Origin: Rhodanobacter sp. A1T4
GTDB taxonomy: Bacteria; Pseudomonadota; Gammaproteobacteria; Xanthomonadales; Rhodanobacteraceae
Direction: 5' to 3'
DNA: 64,000 bases
Assembly (NCBI RefSeq): GCF_014207185.1
Contig: NZ_JACHCP010000006.1
Coordinates: 1 to 64,000 of the forward strand
Shown: positions 8,709 to 17,460 of the stretch, in pieces
Position numbering within the stretch: the stretch's first letter is position 1
Layout: each line of letters begins with the position of its first letter
Program-made: the position numbers and the translations under genes
Notes under the pieces: model-generated
The model's input: only the letters and a program-made list of their open reading frames with translations
Databases searched by the model: none
What the model was told of the DNA's origin: nothing

Positions 8709-9413
8709 ATGCGCATCGTCTTCCTTGCGGTTTTGCTAAGTGCACCGTTGCAGGCGTCGGCTCTGCCGGCGTTGCAGCGTGTCGCATCTGCGCAAATCGT
8801 GGAGGCAGCGCGCGCGCAGTTGATGTTACGCCTCGGTGGAGATGCCGCCGCCGCGCAGGTGTCGCTGGTCGGCACACCGGAAGACGCGATGGTTTTGCCG
8901 GGCAAACTCGCGCTGACAGTGCGGCCGCCAACGGGGCGTTGGCCGCGGGCGCGAGTCAGCGTGCCGGTCGACGTCAGTGTCGATGGACAAGTAGTTCGGT
9001 CGGCGACGGTTTGGTTCGCGCTGAGTCTTCACCATGATGTTTTGAGCTATGTCGCGGACACGCCGCCAGGCACAGCTGCGAGTTCACTCAAGTTTGCGCC
9101 GCATGATGAGGACGTCGCAGCGGTTCAGGGCGATCTCGTCACCGATCCCAGTCAATTGAACGGTATGCGCCTGCGTCATTCAGTAGCGGCCGGCAGTGCT
9201 GTATCACGCGAAGATTTCGAGCCTATACCGGATGTCGATCGGCGCCAGCGCGTTGAGGTCGACGCAGCATTTGGCTCCATTCACATGCAAACCAAGGGCA
9301 CGGCGATCGGACGAGGCAACACCGGCGACACCGTGTCGGTGCTGGTCGATGGCGGAGAAGCGCCCGTTGATGCCCGCATCACTAACAAGGGAGTGGTCGA
9401 AGTTGTCGAATAA
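8709..9413 (+). CDS. flgA: P-ring assembly chaperone FlgA
   Basis: FlgA is the periplasmic chaperone for P-ring (FlgI) assembly. The 234-residue product has a signal peptide (MRIVFLAVLLSAPLQASA) and a C-terminal SAF-like region (LRHSVAAGSAVSREDFEPIP, then GNTGDTVSVLVDGG). I chose ATG 8709; a GTG at 8703 overlaps the flgG stop and would add two residues. flgA lying between flgG and flgH, not divergent from flgB, is an unusual placement. Confidence 0.88.
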   Translation: MRIVFLAVLLSAPLQASALPALQRVASAQIVEAARAQLMLRLGGDAAAAQVSLVGTPEDAMVLPGKLALTVRPPTGRWPRARVSVPVDVSVDGQVVRSATVWFALSLHHDVLSYVADTPPGTAASSLKFAPHDEDVAAVQGDLVTDPSQLNGMRLRHSVAAGSAVSREDFEPIPDVDRRQRVEVDAAFGSIHMQTKGTAIGRGNTGDTVSVLVDGGEAPVDARITNKGVVEVVE

Positions 9414-9993
9414 ATACCGTCTGTTTGCCTGCTTGATGACCGTGCTTGTTGCTTGGACAGTACACGCGCAGACATCACCAGGCTCGATGATTGACCCTGA
9501 TACGTATCGGGGTCTGGCCGCAGACCATCGTGCGCACGAGGTTGGCGATACCTTGACCGTGGTCGTCACGGAGACAGCGACGGCAACGGCCAGTGCCAAT
9601 ACCGATGCCGGCGGGAGTGTCAAGTTGGGTGCCAACACGCAGACGCATAACGGCACGCACACTTACGGCCTTGGACTGTCTGGTGACGATGCCGGGCAAG
9701 GGAATACGACCCGTGCAGGCAGTCTGCAGGCACAGCTTGCCGTGCGGGTAACCGCTATTGAGGGCGACGGCATGTTGCGTATCCATGGTGCGCAGACCGT
9801 GGCCATCAATGGTGAGAAACAACAGTTTGTACTCACCGGCCTGGTGCGCGCAGAGGATATCTCGCCGGATAACACCATTCGCTCCAATCGCATAAGCGAA
9901 GCGAATATCCAGTACACCGGCAACGGCGATATTTCCACCGCACAGCGGCATAGCATTCTCTATCGCATCACGCGCTGGTTGGGACTCATATGA
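9403..9993 (+). CDS. flgH: Flagellar L-ring protein FlgH, without a lipobox
   Basis: FlgH forms the outer-membrane L-ring and is normally a lipoprotein. The C-terminal two thirds are clearly FlgH (HEVGDTLTVVVTETATATAS, then DGMLRIHGAQTVAINGEKQQ and LVRAEDISPDNTIRSNRISE). The most sensible start is TTG 9403, overlapping the flgA end, which gives 196 residues against the usual 220-240. The leader runs SNKYRLFACLMTVLVAW and then TVHA-QTSP, a signal-peptidase-I site; the only early Cys lies before the hydrophobic core, so no lipobox is present. An upstream frame to 9196 is open but lies inside flgA. Confidence 0.88.
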   Translation: MSNKYRLFACLMTVLVAWTVHAQTSPGSMIDPDTYRGLAADHRAHEVGDTLTVVVTETATATASANTDAGGSVKLGANTQTHNGTHTYGLGLSGDDAGQGNTTRAGSLQAQLAVRVTAIEGDGMLRIHGAQTVAINGEKQQFVLTGLVRAEDISPDNTIRSNRISEANIQYTGNGDISTAQRHSILYRITRWLGLI

Positions 9994-11105
9994 AACGTCT
10001 CCTTGCCGTTTTTCTGCTCGTCTTTCTCATCGCGCCGACCGTTTGGGCCGATGCAGACAGCGTACGTCTCAAGGAAATTGCGCGTGTCCAGGGTGTGCGC
10101 GATAACGCGCTTGCCGGCTACGGTCTGGTCATTGGTCTGGCGGGGACCGGCGACTCTTCGAAGAATCGTTTGACCATTCAGTCGGTGGCAAACACGCTCA
10201 GCCACTTTGGCGTCAATATCAATCCGGACGACCTCGACAGCAAGAACGTCGCAGCGGTCATGGTGACCTCGACGCTGCCACCGTTTGCGGAATCCGGTCA
10301 GAAGCTGGATGTGTCGGTATCTTCGCTCGGTGATGCGCGCAGCTTGAGTGGCGGCATCTTGCTGCTGACGCCGATGGATGGACCGGACGGTAAACTTTAT
10401 GCGCTGGCCCAAGGTGCACTGTCGGTCGGTGGTTACGAAGTCAGGGCCTTCGGCAGCTCAGAGCAGAAAAATCATCCCACTGTCGGACGTGTACCGGATG
10501 GTGCCACCGTTGAGCGTGAAGCGCCGCTCGGTTTGGCCGAGGATGGCCGCACGCTCGATGTTGTGCTGTACCAGCCCGATTTCACTACCGCCGAACGGAT
10601 CGCCGAGTCGCTGCGTCGCAACGCTGGGGTGGAGGCTGTCGCTGAGCACGCGGGCAAGGTGCGCGTGACATTCTCTGCGCCGCCGCAGGATTTGGTGCGC
10701 GCTATTTCCATGATCGAGAACGTCCAGGTTACGCCAGACCAAATCGCGCGTGTGGTGGTGAACGAGCGCACGGGTACGGTGGTCTCAGGTGGCAACGTCC
10801 GCCTGGGTGCGGTAACCATTTCGCAAGGCGATCTTCGCATCCAGGTGCAGACGGACTATCTGGTGTCGCAGCCTGACGGCGTGTTGGTCAACCCGTCGCG
10901 CAACATCGGTACTGCGGTCGTACCGCAGGCCAACATCAACGTGCAGGATCCGGAAGCGCGGTCGGTAACGATTCGCGATGGCGCGACCGTTGCCGACCTC
11001 ATTGGTGCGCTGCGCGCAATCCATCTCACTACCCGTGACGTGATCACGATTTTGCAATCAATCAAGGACGCTGGTGCGCTGCACGGCGAATTGGTAATCC
11101 AATGA
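9990..11105 (+). CDS. flgI: Flagellar P-ring protein FlgI
   Basis: FlgI makes the periplasmic P-ring around the rod. The 371-residue protein has a signal peptide (KRLLAVFLLVFLIAPTVWA) and the family landmarks VRLKEIARVQGVRDN, GYGLVIGLAGTGDSS, KNVAAVMVTSTLPPFA and a C-terminal LIGALRAIHLTTRDVITILQ. It overlaps flgH by four bases (ATGA). Full length suggests an outer-membrane-spanning structure is still made. flgJ, which usually follows, is absent. Confidence 0.95.
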   Translation: MKRLLAVFLLVFLIAPTVWADADSVRLKEIARVQGVRDNALAGYGLVIGLAGTGDSSKNRLTIQSVANTLSHFGVNINPDDLDSKNVAAVMVTSTLPPFAESGQKLDVSVSSLGDARSLSGGILLLTPMDGPDGKLYALAQGALSVGGYEVRAFGSSEQKNHPTVGRVPDGATVEREAPLGLAEDGRTLDVVLYQPDFTTAERIAESLRRNAGVEAVAEHAGKVRVTFSAPPQDLVRAISMIENVQVTPDQIARVVVNERTGTVVSGGNVRLGAVTISQGDLRIQVQTDYLVSQPDGVLVNPSRNIGTAVVPQANINVQDPEARSVTIRDGATVADLIGALRAIHLTTRDVITILQSIKDAGALHGELVIQ

Positions 11106-11115
11106 GGGGACATAC

Positions 11116-11487
11116 ATGGATTTGACGACCGAAGTTTTGCGGCTGGGAACCGCGATGGCGCGGGTGCGTGCGGAAGTGGCCAGCACCAATATCGCCAACG
11201 CTGATGTTCCCGGTTTTCGCTTGCAGCGCGCCGATTTTGCGCAGGCGACAGGACTACTACGCCAGGCTGCCGAGCAACCCTCGATGGATACGGATCGGTT
11301 GGGCGCGATTACGCCCCATTCGCTGGGTGCATCTGTGCATGCGGCAGATCCTGATCCGACGGTTCCCGTGAGCCTGGATCGTGAAGTGGCAGAGCTACAG
11401 ACCGCCAACGTCGACTTTCAGACGCTGACCACGCTGATGTCACGTCGTTTTGCATTGATGCAACTTGCCATGTCCGGGAGGGACTGA
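11116..11487 (+). CDS. flgB: Flagellar proximal rod protein FlgB
   Basis: FlgB is the first proximal rod subunit. The 123-residue product keeps the axial motif STNIANADVPGFRLQRADFA at the N-terminus and the C-terminal helix LQTANVDFQTLTTLMSRRF. The start ATG 11116 follows GAGGGGA. Its length is at the short end (usual 130-140). It is followed two bases later by flgC. Confidence 0.9.
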   Translation: MDLTTEVLRLGTAMARVRAEVASTNIANADVPGFRLQRADFAQATGLLRQAAEQPSMDTDRLGAITPHSLGASVHAADPDPTVPVSLDREVAELQTANVDFQTLTTLMSRRFALMQLAMSGRD

Positions 11488-11489
11488 TC

Positions 11490-11912
11490 ATGGTTGTCGA
11501 TTCGATTTTCGCTGCCACGCGCTTCGGTCTCGAGTTCGAGCGCCTGCGTCTGGAAGCTGCCAGTCACAACATCGCCATCGCCAATACCGCCAATGCCCCT
11601 GGGCATGCTGCGCGTCTCATGCACGTCACTGCACCCTACGGCGCGGACTTTGACTCGGCCATCGGTGCTACCGGGCACAGCGTGCCGTCGGAACCTGTCA
11701 TGGTTGCCACGGATGCAATCGAGCGCCAGGAGCACGATCCGGCAGACCCTGCCGCCGACAAGAACGGCATGGTGAGTTTTCCGCGCGTGGACATGGTTGA
11801 CGAAATGAGCACGCTCATGGAGGCAAGCCGGGCTTACGAGGCCAACGTGCGTGCCTTCAATACGCTCAGCGGAATGGCACTGCATGCCCTTGATATCGGG
11901 GGTGGTTCATGA
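11490..11912 (+). CDS. flgC: Flagellar proximal rod protein FlgC
   Basis: FlgC is a proximal rod subunit. The product has 140 residues, the normal size, with the axial motif SHNIAIANTANAPGHAARLM near the N-terminus and the C-terminal region FPRVDMVDEMSTLMEASRAY. The middle carries NPADP-like spacing as DPADPAADKNGMVSFP. It overlaps fliE by four bases. Confidence 0.92.
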   Translation: MVVDSIFAATRFGLEFERLRLEAASHNIAIANTANAPGHAARLMHVTAPYGADFDSAIGATGHSVPSEPVMVATDAIERQEHDPADPAADKNGMVSFPRVDMVDEMSTLMEASRAYEANVRAFNTLSGMALHALDIGGGS

Positions 11913-12211
11913 ACGTAATGCCGATCCACAGTGTTTCCATCAGTCCGATCGAAATGCCGGAGACGGCGATCACGGTGATGAACCCGTCAGGCCCTGCGTT
12001 TATGCAAACGATTGGTGCCGAACTGGATCAGGTGAACGTAAGTCTCAATCAGGCTGATGCCGCCACGCGAGCATTGGCGGCCGGGCAGGATATCCCGGTG
12101 CAGGACGTGATGATCGCGATGGAACACGCGCATCTGAAACTTCAATTTGCCGTCGAAGTACGCAATCGAATAATTGATGCCTATCAAAACCTGACCAATA
12201 TGCAGGTTTGA
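11909..12211 (+). CDS. fliE: MS-ring/rod junction protein FliE
   Basis: FliE joins the FliF ring to the rod and is the first exported component. It has 100 residues (usual 100-110), with helices LDQVNVSLNQADAATRALAA and the conserved tail VMIAMEHAHLKLQFAVEVRN, then IIDAYQNLTNMQV. The gene is followed by an 87-base gap before fliF, the largest gap inside the array. The gap holds no clear promoter by eye. Confidence 0.93.
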   Translation: MNVMPIHSVSISPIEMPETAITVMNPSGPAFMQTIGAELDQVNVSLNQADAATRALAAGQDIPVQDVMIAMEHAHLKLQFAVEVRNRIIDAYQNLTNMQV

Positions 12212-12298
12212 TCAGGGGGATTACGCCTGTCCGGTATTGCGCCACAGAAGCGGCCGGGGAGTGTTGGGGAACGGTGATAAGGGATTTTCGGAGTTTGT

Positions 12299-13720
12299 AT
12301 GCAGCAGTTTTTTTCATCCATGTCCACTCGCGCGCGCATTAGCTTCGGCGTCGGTATATTGGTCATTGCCGCGGTGATTGGCCTGACGGTGTGGTGGATC
12401 GCACATCCGCCCTATGGCGTGCTTTTTCGCGATCTGCGCGAAGCGGATGCTGCAGAAATCACGACGACCCTGGCGCAGATGCAGGTGCCTTATCGTCTGA
12501 GTGATGAGGGCAAATCGATTCTCGTTCCCGAAGAGCAGGTCTACGAGACGCGTATGAAGCTTGTCTCGCAGGGCATTCCAAAGGGTGGCAGCGTCGGCTT
12601 CGAATTGTTCAAGGACTCCGATTACGGCGTCACCGAATTTGCCCAGAAAGTGAACTTCCAACGTGCACTGCAGGGTGAACTGGAACGTACCATCGCCTCG
12701 CTGGAAGAAGTTGCATCAGCGCGTGTGCATATGACGATTCGGCGAACCGATCTGTTTCAACCGGATCAGGATCCATCCAAGGCATCGGTGACGTTGAGTC
12801 TTCGCCCCGACAAACACTTGGACGCACGCGAGGTAGCGGGCATTCAGCGCCTGGTCGCCTCGGCCGTGGATGGACTGACGCCGGAATCGGTTGTAGTCAT
12901 CGATGACAAGGGGATGGTGTTGTCGGGATATTCCGCCGTTGGCCAGAGCGGGGCTCTCAACAGCGACAGCCTGGACGCACAGACGCAGCTCGAGAACCAG
13001 TTGCGTACACGTATTGGCGAGATATTGCACCGTGTCCTGCTTACCGACAACTTTACGGTGTCGGTGGATGTGAGGCTCAATTACGACCACGTCAAACACG
13101 TGCGCCAGCAGTTGATCGCCCAGGGTAAGGACGGTAACGGTCTGCTGGTCCACGAGAAGATCGACTCGACGGGGCACACCGCCGACGATGCTGATCCAGA
13201 CCATACGAAAGCCGGTGGGTCGTCCACGAGCGATCGTGATATCGAATACGCCCACGGTCAGGAGCAGGAAGAGATCGATCAGGCGCCCGGACGCATTGAT
13301 CGCATTTCCGTTGGCATTGTCATTCCGTCGACGTTGGCGACAGCGCAGATCACCAAGCTGACGGAAGTCGTTTCGGCAGGTCTTGGCTTGGATTCTTCTC
13401 GCGGCGATAAGGTTGATGTTGCCGCCATTGCTCCTCCAGAACAGGTAGCAACCGCGGCTACGGCAGCGCATACCAACGTTGCTACCCCCGATGATGCGGC
13501 AACGCCATTTGCCAGCGACGTCGACGCAACAGCAGCAACGCTGCAGGCAAGCCAGCACTGGTGGATCTATGCGGTGATTACGGCCTTGGTACTCGCTGTG
13601 CTCGCTGCAGTACTGATGGTCGGCCGCACGTCGACGCCGCGCCGCCTGACGTTGTCCGAGCGGGAAGAGGCGTTGCTTCGTTTGCGCCAGTGGATCGAGG
13701 CGAGCGAGGTCGAGCGGTGA
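12299..13720 (+). CDS. fliF: Flagellar MS-ring protein FliF with a very short cytoplasmic tail
   Basis: FliF forms the inner-membrane MS ring and normally anchors FliG through its cytoplasmic C-terminus. The product is 473 residues, about 80-100 shorter than usual. The first membrane helix (about 16-36), the secretin-like ring-building domains (ILVPEEQVYETRMKLVSQGI, ALQGELERTIASLEEVASAR) and the second membrane helix (about 420-442) are intact. After the second helix only 31 residues remain, ending ALLRLRQWIEASEVER, where typical FliF has some 90. The shortening coincides with the loss of FliG next door. Its stop overlaps the next gene as GTGA. Confidence 0.93.
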   Translation: MQQFFSSMSTRARISFGVGILVIAAVIGLTVWWIAHPPYGVLFRDLREADAAEITTTLAQMQVPYRLSDEGKSILVPEEQVYETRMKLVSQGIPKGGSVGFELFKDSDYGVTEFAQKVNFQRALQGELERTIASLEEVASARVHMTIRRTDLFQPDQDPSKASVTLSLRPDKHLDAREVAGIQRLVASAVDGLTPESVVVIDDKGMVLSGYSAVGQSGALNSDSLDAQTQLENQLRTRIGEILHRVLLTDNFTVSVDVRLNYDHVKHVRQQLIAQGKDGNGLLVHEKIDSTGHTADDADPDHTKAGGSSTSDRDIEYAHGQEQEEIDQAPGRIDRISVGIVIPSTLATAQITKLTEVVSAGLGLDSSRGDKVDVAAIAPPEQVATAATAAHTNVATPDDAATPFASDVDATAATLQASQHWWIYAVITALVLAVLAAVLMVGRTSTPRRLTLSEREEALLRLRQWIEASEVER

Positions 13721-14172
13721 ATACCTCGGGGATGCGAAAGGCTGCATTGGCACTGGCATCCATGCATCCGGCCGATCGGCGCTGGGTGCTTGGGCGCATG
13801 CCAGATAGCTGGCGCAGCCTGTTGATGCCTTTGATCAACGAAGCGCAGCGCTATATGACGCTTGATGCGGAATTACTCAAGGCCGTTCTTGCTGACGAAC
13901 CGACTTATGTTGCCCGGGAGGTTCCACCGCCGGACGTGTTGATTGTTGTGCTCGATCGCCTGTCTCCGGCATGGGCGGCACGTATCTTGGTGGCTGTGGC
14001 TCCGGACCACGCGGAGATTTATCTGGCCGCGTGCGTCAAGGCACGTGGAGATTCTGTGCGCCATGAGTTGACGCGTTTGCCATCCACCTTCCCACGTTCA
14101 TTGGCAGACGAATTGGCACGTTATCTCAGCGACGCTGCGCAAGCATCACGCAGCGGAGGAGTAGTCCGATGA
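13717..14172 (+). CDS. 151-residue protein in the fliG position
   Basis: This gene sits exactly where fliG (or sctK of non-flagellar systems) lies, between fliF and fliH, overlapping both neighbours by four bases. It encodes 151 residues from GTG 13717; FliG is about 330. It is all-helical in appearance, with ALALASMHPADRRWVLGRM near the start and VLDRLSPAWAARILVAVAPD in the middle, short helical repeats that faintly recall FliG armadillo units. I see no EHPQ motif and no charged torque-helix pattern of FliG. It may be a remnant of one FliG domain or an unrelated SctK-like adaptor linking FliF to the SPOA-domain ring. Function is inferred from position only. Confidence 0.75.
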   Translation: MNTSGMRKAALALASMHPADRRWVLGRMPDSWRSLLMPLINEAQRYMTLDAELLKAVLADEPTYVAREVPPPDVLIVVLDRLSPAWAARILVAVAPDHAEIYLAACVKARGDSVRHELTRLPSTFPRSLADELARYLSDAAQASRSGGVVR

Positions 14173-14825
14173 TTCGGCGTTTGCCACACGATGCCATTAT
14201 CGAGACCCGCGTTCGTCGCGGCATCGGGAGCACGCGTGAGCAGAGTGCTATCGAGGTTCCGATTGTGCTCAATACCGACGTTGAGGAAGATGTCGTCGCG
14301 TATCGCGATGGCTACCGCGAGGGTTTTGAAGCAGGCGAACGCGACGCCATAGCCGACGCTGACCTTCGTCTGCAGGAACTCGAGCTTCAACTGCGTCAGC
14401 GGTTCGATGCAGAAATGGCTGCGCTTGAGGGCGCGAGAGTCGGCCTTGCCGCGCTGACTGACGGACTTGCCGAGGCGATTGAGCGCTATGGCCAATCGAT
14501 GGAGGGATTGTCATTCGAAATTGCGTTAGCGAGCCTCACTCATGCACTGGGATCGATGCAGGAAGACGACCAATTGATGCGTCGATTGTGCTCGACCATG
14601 GCGCAGGAATATCGGGCCAAAGCGACGCGTATATGCGTGGCACCGGCGGATCGCGCCGCGCTTCCGGAGCATCTCGAAAACCTTGAGATATCTGTCGATA
14701 CCGATCTTTCGCCCGGACACTGCCGCGTGGTTACCGCGCATGGCTTGACCGAAAGTTCGGTGGCACTTCGGTTGACGGCGATATACGGCGCCATGCTGCA
14801 CACGCTGGGAGTCAGTCGCCCGTGA
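14169..14825 (+). CDS. fliH: ATPase regulator FliH (SctL-like)
   Basis: FliH is the peripheral stalk that holds the FliI ATPase and docks on FliN. The 218-residue product shows a glycine-spaced helix typical of the family (GYREGFEAGERDA, about residues 48-60), a long helical middle region and a C-terminal domain ending IYGAMLHTLGVSRP. It overlaps fliI by four bases (GTGA). Sequence similarity to FliH is modest and the call leans on gene order. Confidence 0.82.
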   Translation: MIRRLPHDAIIETRVRRGIGSTREQSAIEVPIVLNTDVEEDVVAYRDGYREGFEAGERDAIADADLRLQELELQLRQRFDAEMAALEGARVGLAALTDGLAEAIERYGQSMEGLSFEIALASLTHALGSMQEDDQLMRRLCSTMAQEYRAKATRICVAPADRAALPEHLENLEISVDTDLSPGHCRVVTAHGLTESSVALRLTAIYGAMLHTLGVSRP

Positions 14826-16177
14826 ACAGACTCGGTACGCTCGAACGCTATCGCGCCACGCTGGAGCAGACGCCTCTGGCGCAGGATTTCGGACGTCTGC
14901 TTGGTTTTAACGGGCTAGTGATCGAGGCCAGTGGACCGGACGTGAAAATCGGTGAGCTGTGTGAGATCGATGGTCACGATGCAGGTCAGTCGGACTCGAG
15001 CAAGAGTATCAGTGCGGAGGTAGTGGGCTTCCGCGACGGTCGCGTGCTGCTCATGCCTTTTGCCAATCTGCGCGGCGTATCGGCGGGTGCGCGTATTCGT
15101 GCGCTGAGACGCACGTTGCGCGTACCCGTGTCGCGCAGCATGATTGGCCGCGTTCTGGACGCCTTCGGCGAACCGTTGGACGGCGGCCCGGCAATAACGC
15201 CGGAAGGCTATCGCGACATTCAGTCACCACCGATCAATCCCCTGTGTCGTGCGCCGTTGGATCAAGTGCTCGAAACAGGTGTACGCGCCATCGATGGTGT
15301 CATGCCCATCGCGAAGGGACAGCGCGTGGGTGTGTTCGCCGGCAGCGGTGTTGGCAAGAGCACGTTGTTGGGCATGATGGCTCGTCACGTCCATGCTGAT
15401 GTGATTGTCGTCGCCATGATTGGCGAGCGCGGCCGCGAAGTGGGCGATTTTCTCCACGAGTCGTTGGGTGAGGAAGGGCTCAAGCGGTCGGTAATGATGG
15501 TCGCGACGTCCGATCAATCGGCGCTCGTCAGGACCCACGCCGTTCACGCCGCACATGCCGTCGCGGAGTTCTTTCGCGATCAGGGCCTCGACGTCTTGCT
15601 GATGCTCGACTCCATCACACGCTTCGCGATGGCGCAGCGAGAAGTCGGGTTGGCCGTAGGGGAACCACCGACCTCTCGTGGATATCCGCCATCGGTATTC
15701 AATTTGCTGCCGCAGATTCTCGAGCGCGGTGGTCGGCTGCGTGCCGGAGGTTCGATCTCGGCGATCTACAGTGTTCTGGTCGAGGGCGACGACATGAACG
15801 AACCCGTCGCTGACCATATGCGTGCGATCCTCGATGGTCACGTGGTGCTTTCGCGCGATCTGGCCAGTCGCGGTCAACTGCCCGCAATCGACCTGTTGTC
15901 GAGCGTGAGTCGTCTCACCGGACGGGTCGCCGACGAGCGTCAACAGCTGCTTGTTCAACGCGTAAAGTCAATCATTTCCACCTATGAGACTTCTCGCGAT
16001 CTGGTTGATATGGGCGCCTACCAGGCTGGTGCGAACCCAGCACTGGACGAAGCGATTGCGGTTTACCCGGCGCTCATTGAGTGTTTGCGGCAGCGCCCGT
16101 CACAGTCATCATCGTTGCAAGAAACTATCGCGATGCTCGAGGCCGCTGTAGGCAGTCACATGCAGGTACGTGTATGA
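14822..16177 (+). CDS. fliI: Flagellar export ATPase FliI
   Basis: FliI is the hexameric ATPase that unfolds and delivers export substrates. The 451-residue protein has the Walker A motif GSGVGKS (about residues 174-180), Walker B LLMLDSITRFA and the F1-beta-like signature PPSVFNLLPQILERGG. The N-terminal region includes the hexamerisation segment. All catalytic motifs look intact, which argues for active secretion. Start GTG 14822. Confidence 0.95.
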   Translation: MNRLGTLERYRATLEQTPLAQDFGRLLGFNGLVIEASGPDVKIGELCEIDGHDAGQSDSSKSISAEVVGFRDGRVLLMPFANLRGVSAGARIRALRRTLRVPVSRSMIGRVLDAFGEPLDGGPAITPEGYRDIQSPPINPLCRAPLDQVLETGVRAIDGVMPIAKGQRVGVFAGSGVGKSTLLGMMARHVHADVIVVAMIGERGREVGDFLHESLGEEGLKRSVMMVATSDQSALVRTHAVHAAHAVAEFFRDQGLDVLLMLDSITRFAMAQREVGLAVGEPPTSRGYPPSVFNLLPQILERGGRLRAGGSISAIYSVLVEGDDMNEPVADHMRAILDGHVVLSRDLASRGQLPAIDLLSSVSRLTGRVADERQQLLVQRVKSIISTYETSRDLVDMGAYQAGANPALDEAIAVYPALIECLRQRPSQSSSLQETIAMLEAAVGSHMQVRV

Positions 16178-16626
16178 ATGGCAAGAAGACACACGCTTAC
16201 GAGGTGTTGCTGCGCATTGCCCATGTGCGTGAAGTGCGAGCCGGTGTTGCGCTTGCCGTTGCGGCCCGGGAGGAAGCGGCGCGACATCAGGATGTTGATG
16301 ACCTGACTGACGCGCGCAATGCCGCATCTATAGCTACTCGCGCATGCGCCATCGACGACGCGCGTCTGGATGTAGCGCGCTACGCATTGCTGTCGGAGTT
16401 GGGCATGGCACTGACAACAAAGTTGACGCACGCTCAGACGCATTTGGATGACGCCCAGTTTGAGCGAGTGGCGCGTGCAAATGAAAACGTTGTCGCTACC
16501 CGTCGTGTGGAGAAGGTTGCTGATCGCCTGGATGCCCAACGTGGCGCCGATGCCTATCAACTCGCCGCCAAGCGGCAGGAAGAAGCCGTGGAGCTATGGG
16601 TGGAAACCGGCAAGGAGGGCGCATGA
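16174..16626 (+). CDS. fliJ: Flagellar export chaperone/stalk FliJ
   Basis: FliJ is the coiled-coil central stalk of the export ATPase ring. The 150-residue product is alanine- and charge-rich, entirely helical and of the right size (about 145-150), running from AYEVLLRIAHVREVRAGVAL to AKRQEEAVELWVETGKEGA. The start ATG 16174 overlaps the fliI stop. Low sequence conservation is normal for FliJ, so the call depends on position and coiled-coil character. Confidence 0.85.
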   Translation: MNGKKTHAYEVLLRIAHVREVRAGVALAVAAREEAARHQDVDDLTDARNAASIATRACAIDDARLDVARYALLSELGMALTTKLTHAQTHLDDAQFERVARANENVVATRRVEKVADRLDAQRGADAYQLAAKRQEEAVELWVETGKEGA

Positions 16627-17447
16627 CCACGATTACGACGATTGATGGTCTCATCCCGGTTTCGCAGCGAGACGGTCAGCGTTCGAACAAGCATGATTTC
16701 GCGCACGAACTCGTTAAGGAAGAGCGGCGCGAGTCTTCGCGTCTACCCACTGCCTCGAGTGCCGCCGCGAGTAGCTCAAGAGGCCAGGGATCGGCAGCAT
16801 CGACTGCAGTGGCTGGTGCATCTCAGGCGGCGACCGAGCTGGCCTTGGGTCAGCAAATGCGCATGTCATCCTTATCCAACGATGCGCGAATTCAGGCGGA
16901 TCTGACTGTCGCACCTGTAGGTCTGACCGAGACGCTTGTCGGTGCCCGCATCTATGGCCTGCACATGCAGGCTGGTGGGTATCTCTCCGAACTCGCGCTG
17001 TCGGACGATCTGGCAACCAAGGCCGCAGACGATGGCGTGCCGTCGTCTGCGATGGCTGACAAAGCTACCGACGCGCCCGTTTCTCCAGTAAGCGTACAAG
17101 CGGGTGCAAGCGCGGCTGCAGTCAACATATCGACGCCCGTTCAGGCGGCGGCGCGGGAAGTTCAAAGCGCAATGGAGTCACCGAGCAACGACCTCTCGCC
17201 AGCCACGGTTGTTTCAGAAGTATCTGCGACATCGGGATCGACAGCGTATTGGGCCGAGCGATCCTTGCGTTTCACACAGCAGCCCGGAGGCGGCAAGGTG
17301 GCGTGGCTTCGCGATTACCGGATGAGCGATCGCGAGGCAGTACACCTTGTTGACACGCTCCGAAGTGAAGCGTCGGAGCGAGGTGTTGCATTGCAAAGAA
17401 TCATGTTGAATGGCCGCGAAGTCTGGTCTTCGCGCTCTGCTAATTAA
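16623..17447 (+). CDS. fliK: FliK-like hook-length/needle-length control protein
   Basis: FliK is a secreted ruler that measures hook length and triggers the FlhB switch. The 274-residue product is serine/alanine-rich and low-complexity over most of its length (for example SAAASSSRGQGSAASTAVAG), as expected for a ruler. It has a compact C-terminal region of about 60 residues (LRFTQQPGGGKVAWLRDYRM, then VALQRIMLNGREVWSS). I do not recognise the classic FliK C-terminal hook domain. The name rests on its place between fliJ and flgD. Start ATG 16623 overlaps the fliJ stop. Confidence 0.68.
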   Translation: MTTITTIDGLIPVSQRDGQRSNKHDFAHELVKEERRESSRLPTASSAAASSSRGQGSAASTAVAGASQAATELALGQQMRMSSLSNDARIQADLTVAPVGLTETLVGARIYGLHMQAGGYLSELALSDDLATKAADDGVPSSAMADKATDAPVSPVSVQAGASAAAVNISTPVQAAAREVQSAMESPSNDLSPATVVSEVSATSGSTAYWAERSLRFTQQPGGGKVAWLRDYRMSDREAVHLVDTLRSEASERGVALQRIMLNGREVWSSRSAN

Positions 17448-17460
17448 GGGGAAGAACGAT

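Noticed and set aside
9196..9402. Upstream extension of FlgH
   Set aside because: It lies inside flgA in another frame and does not give a better signal peptide or a lipobox.
12212..12298. Sigma-54 promoter in the fliE-fliF gap
   Set aside because: The TTGC found there does not stand at the right distance from a GG element; the match is only superficial.
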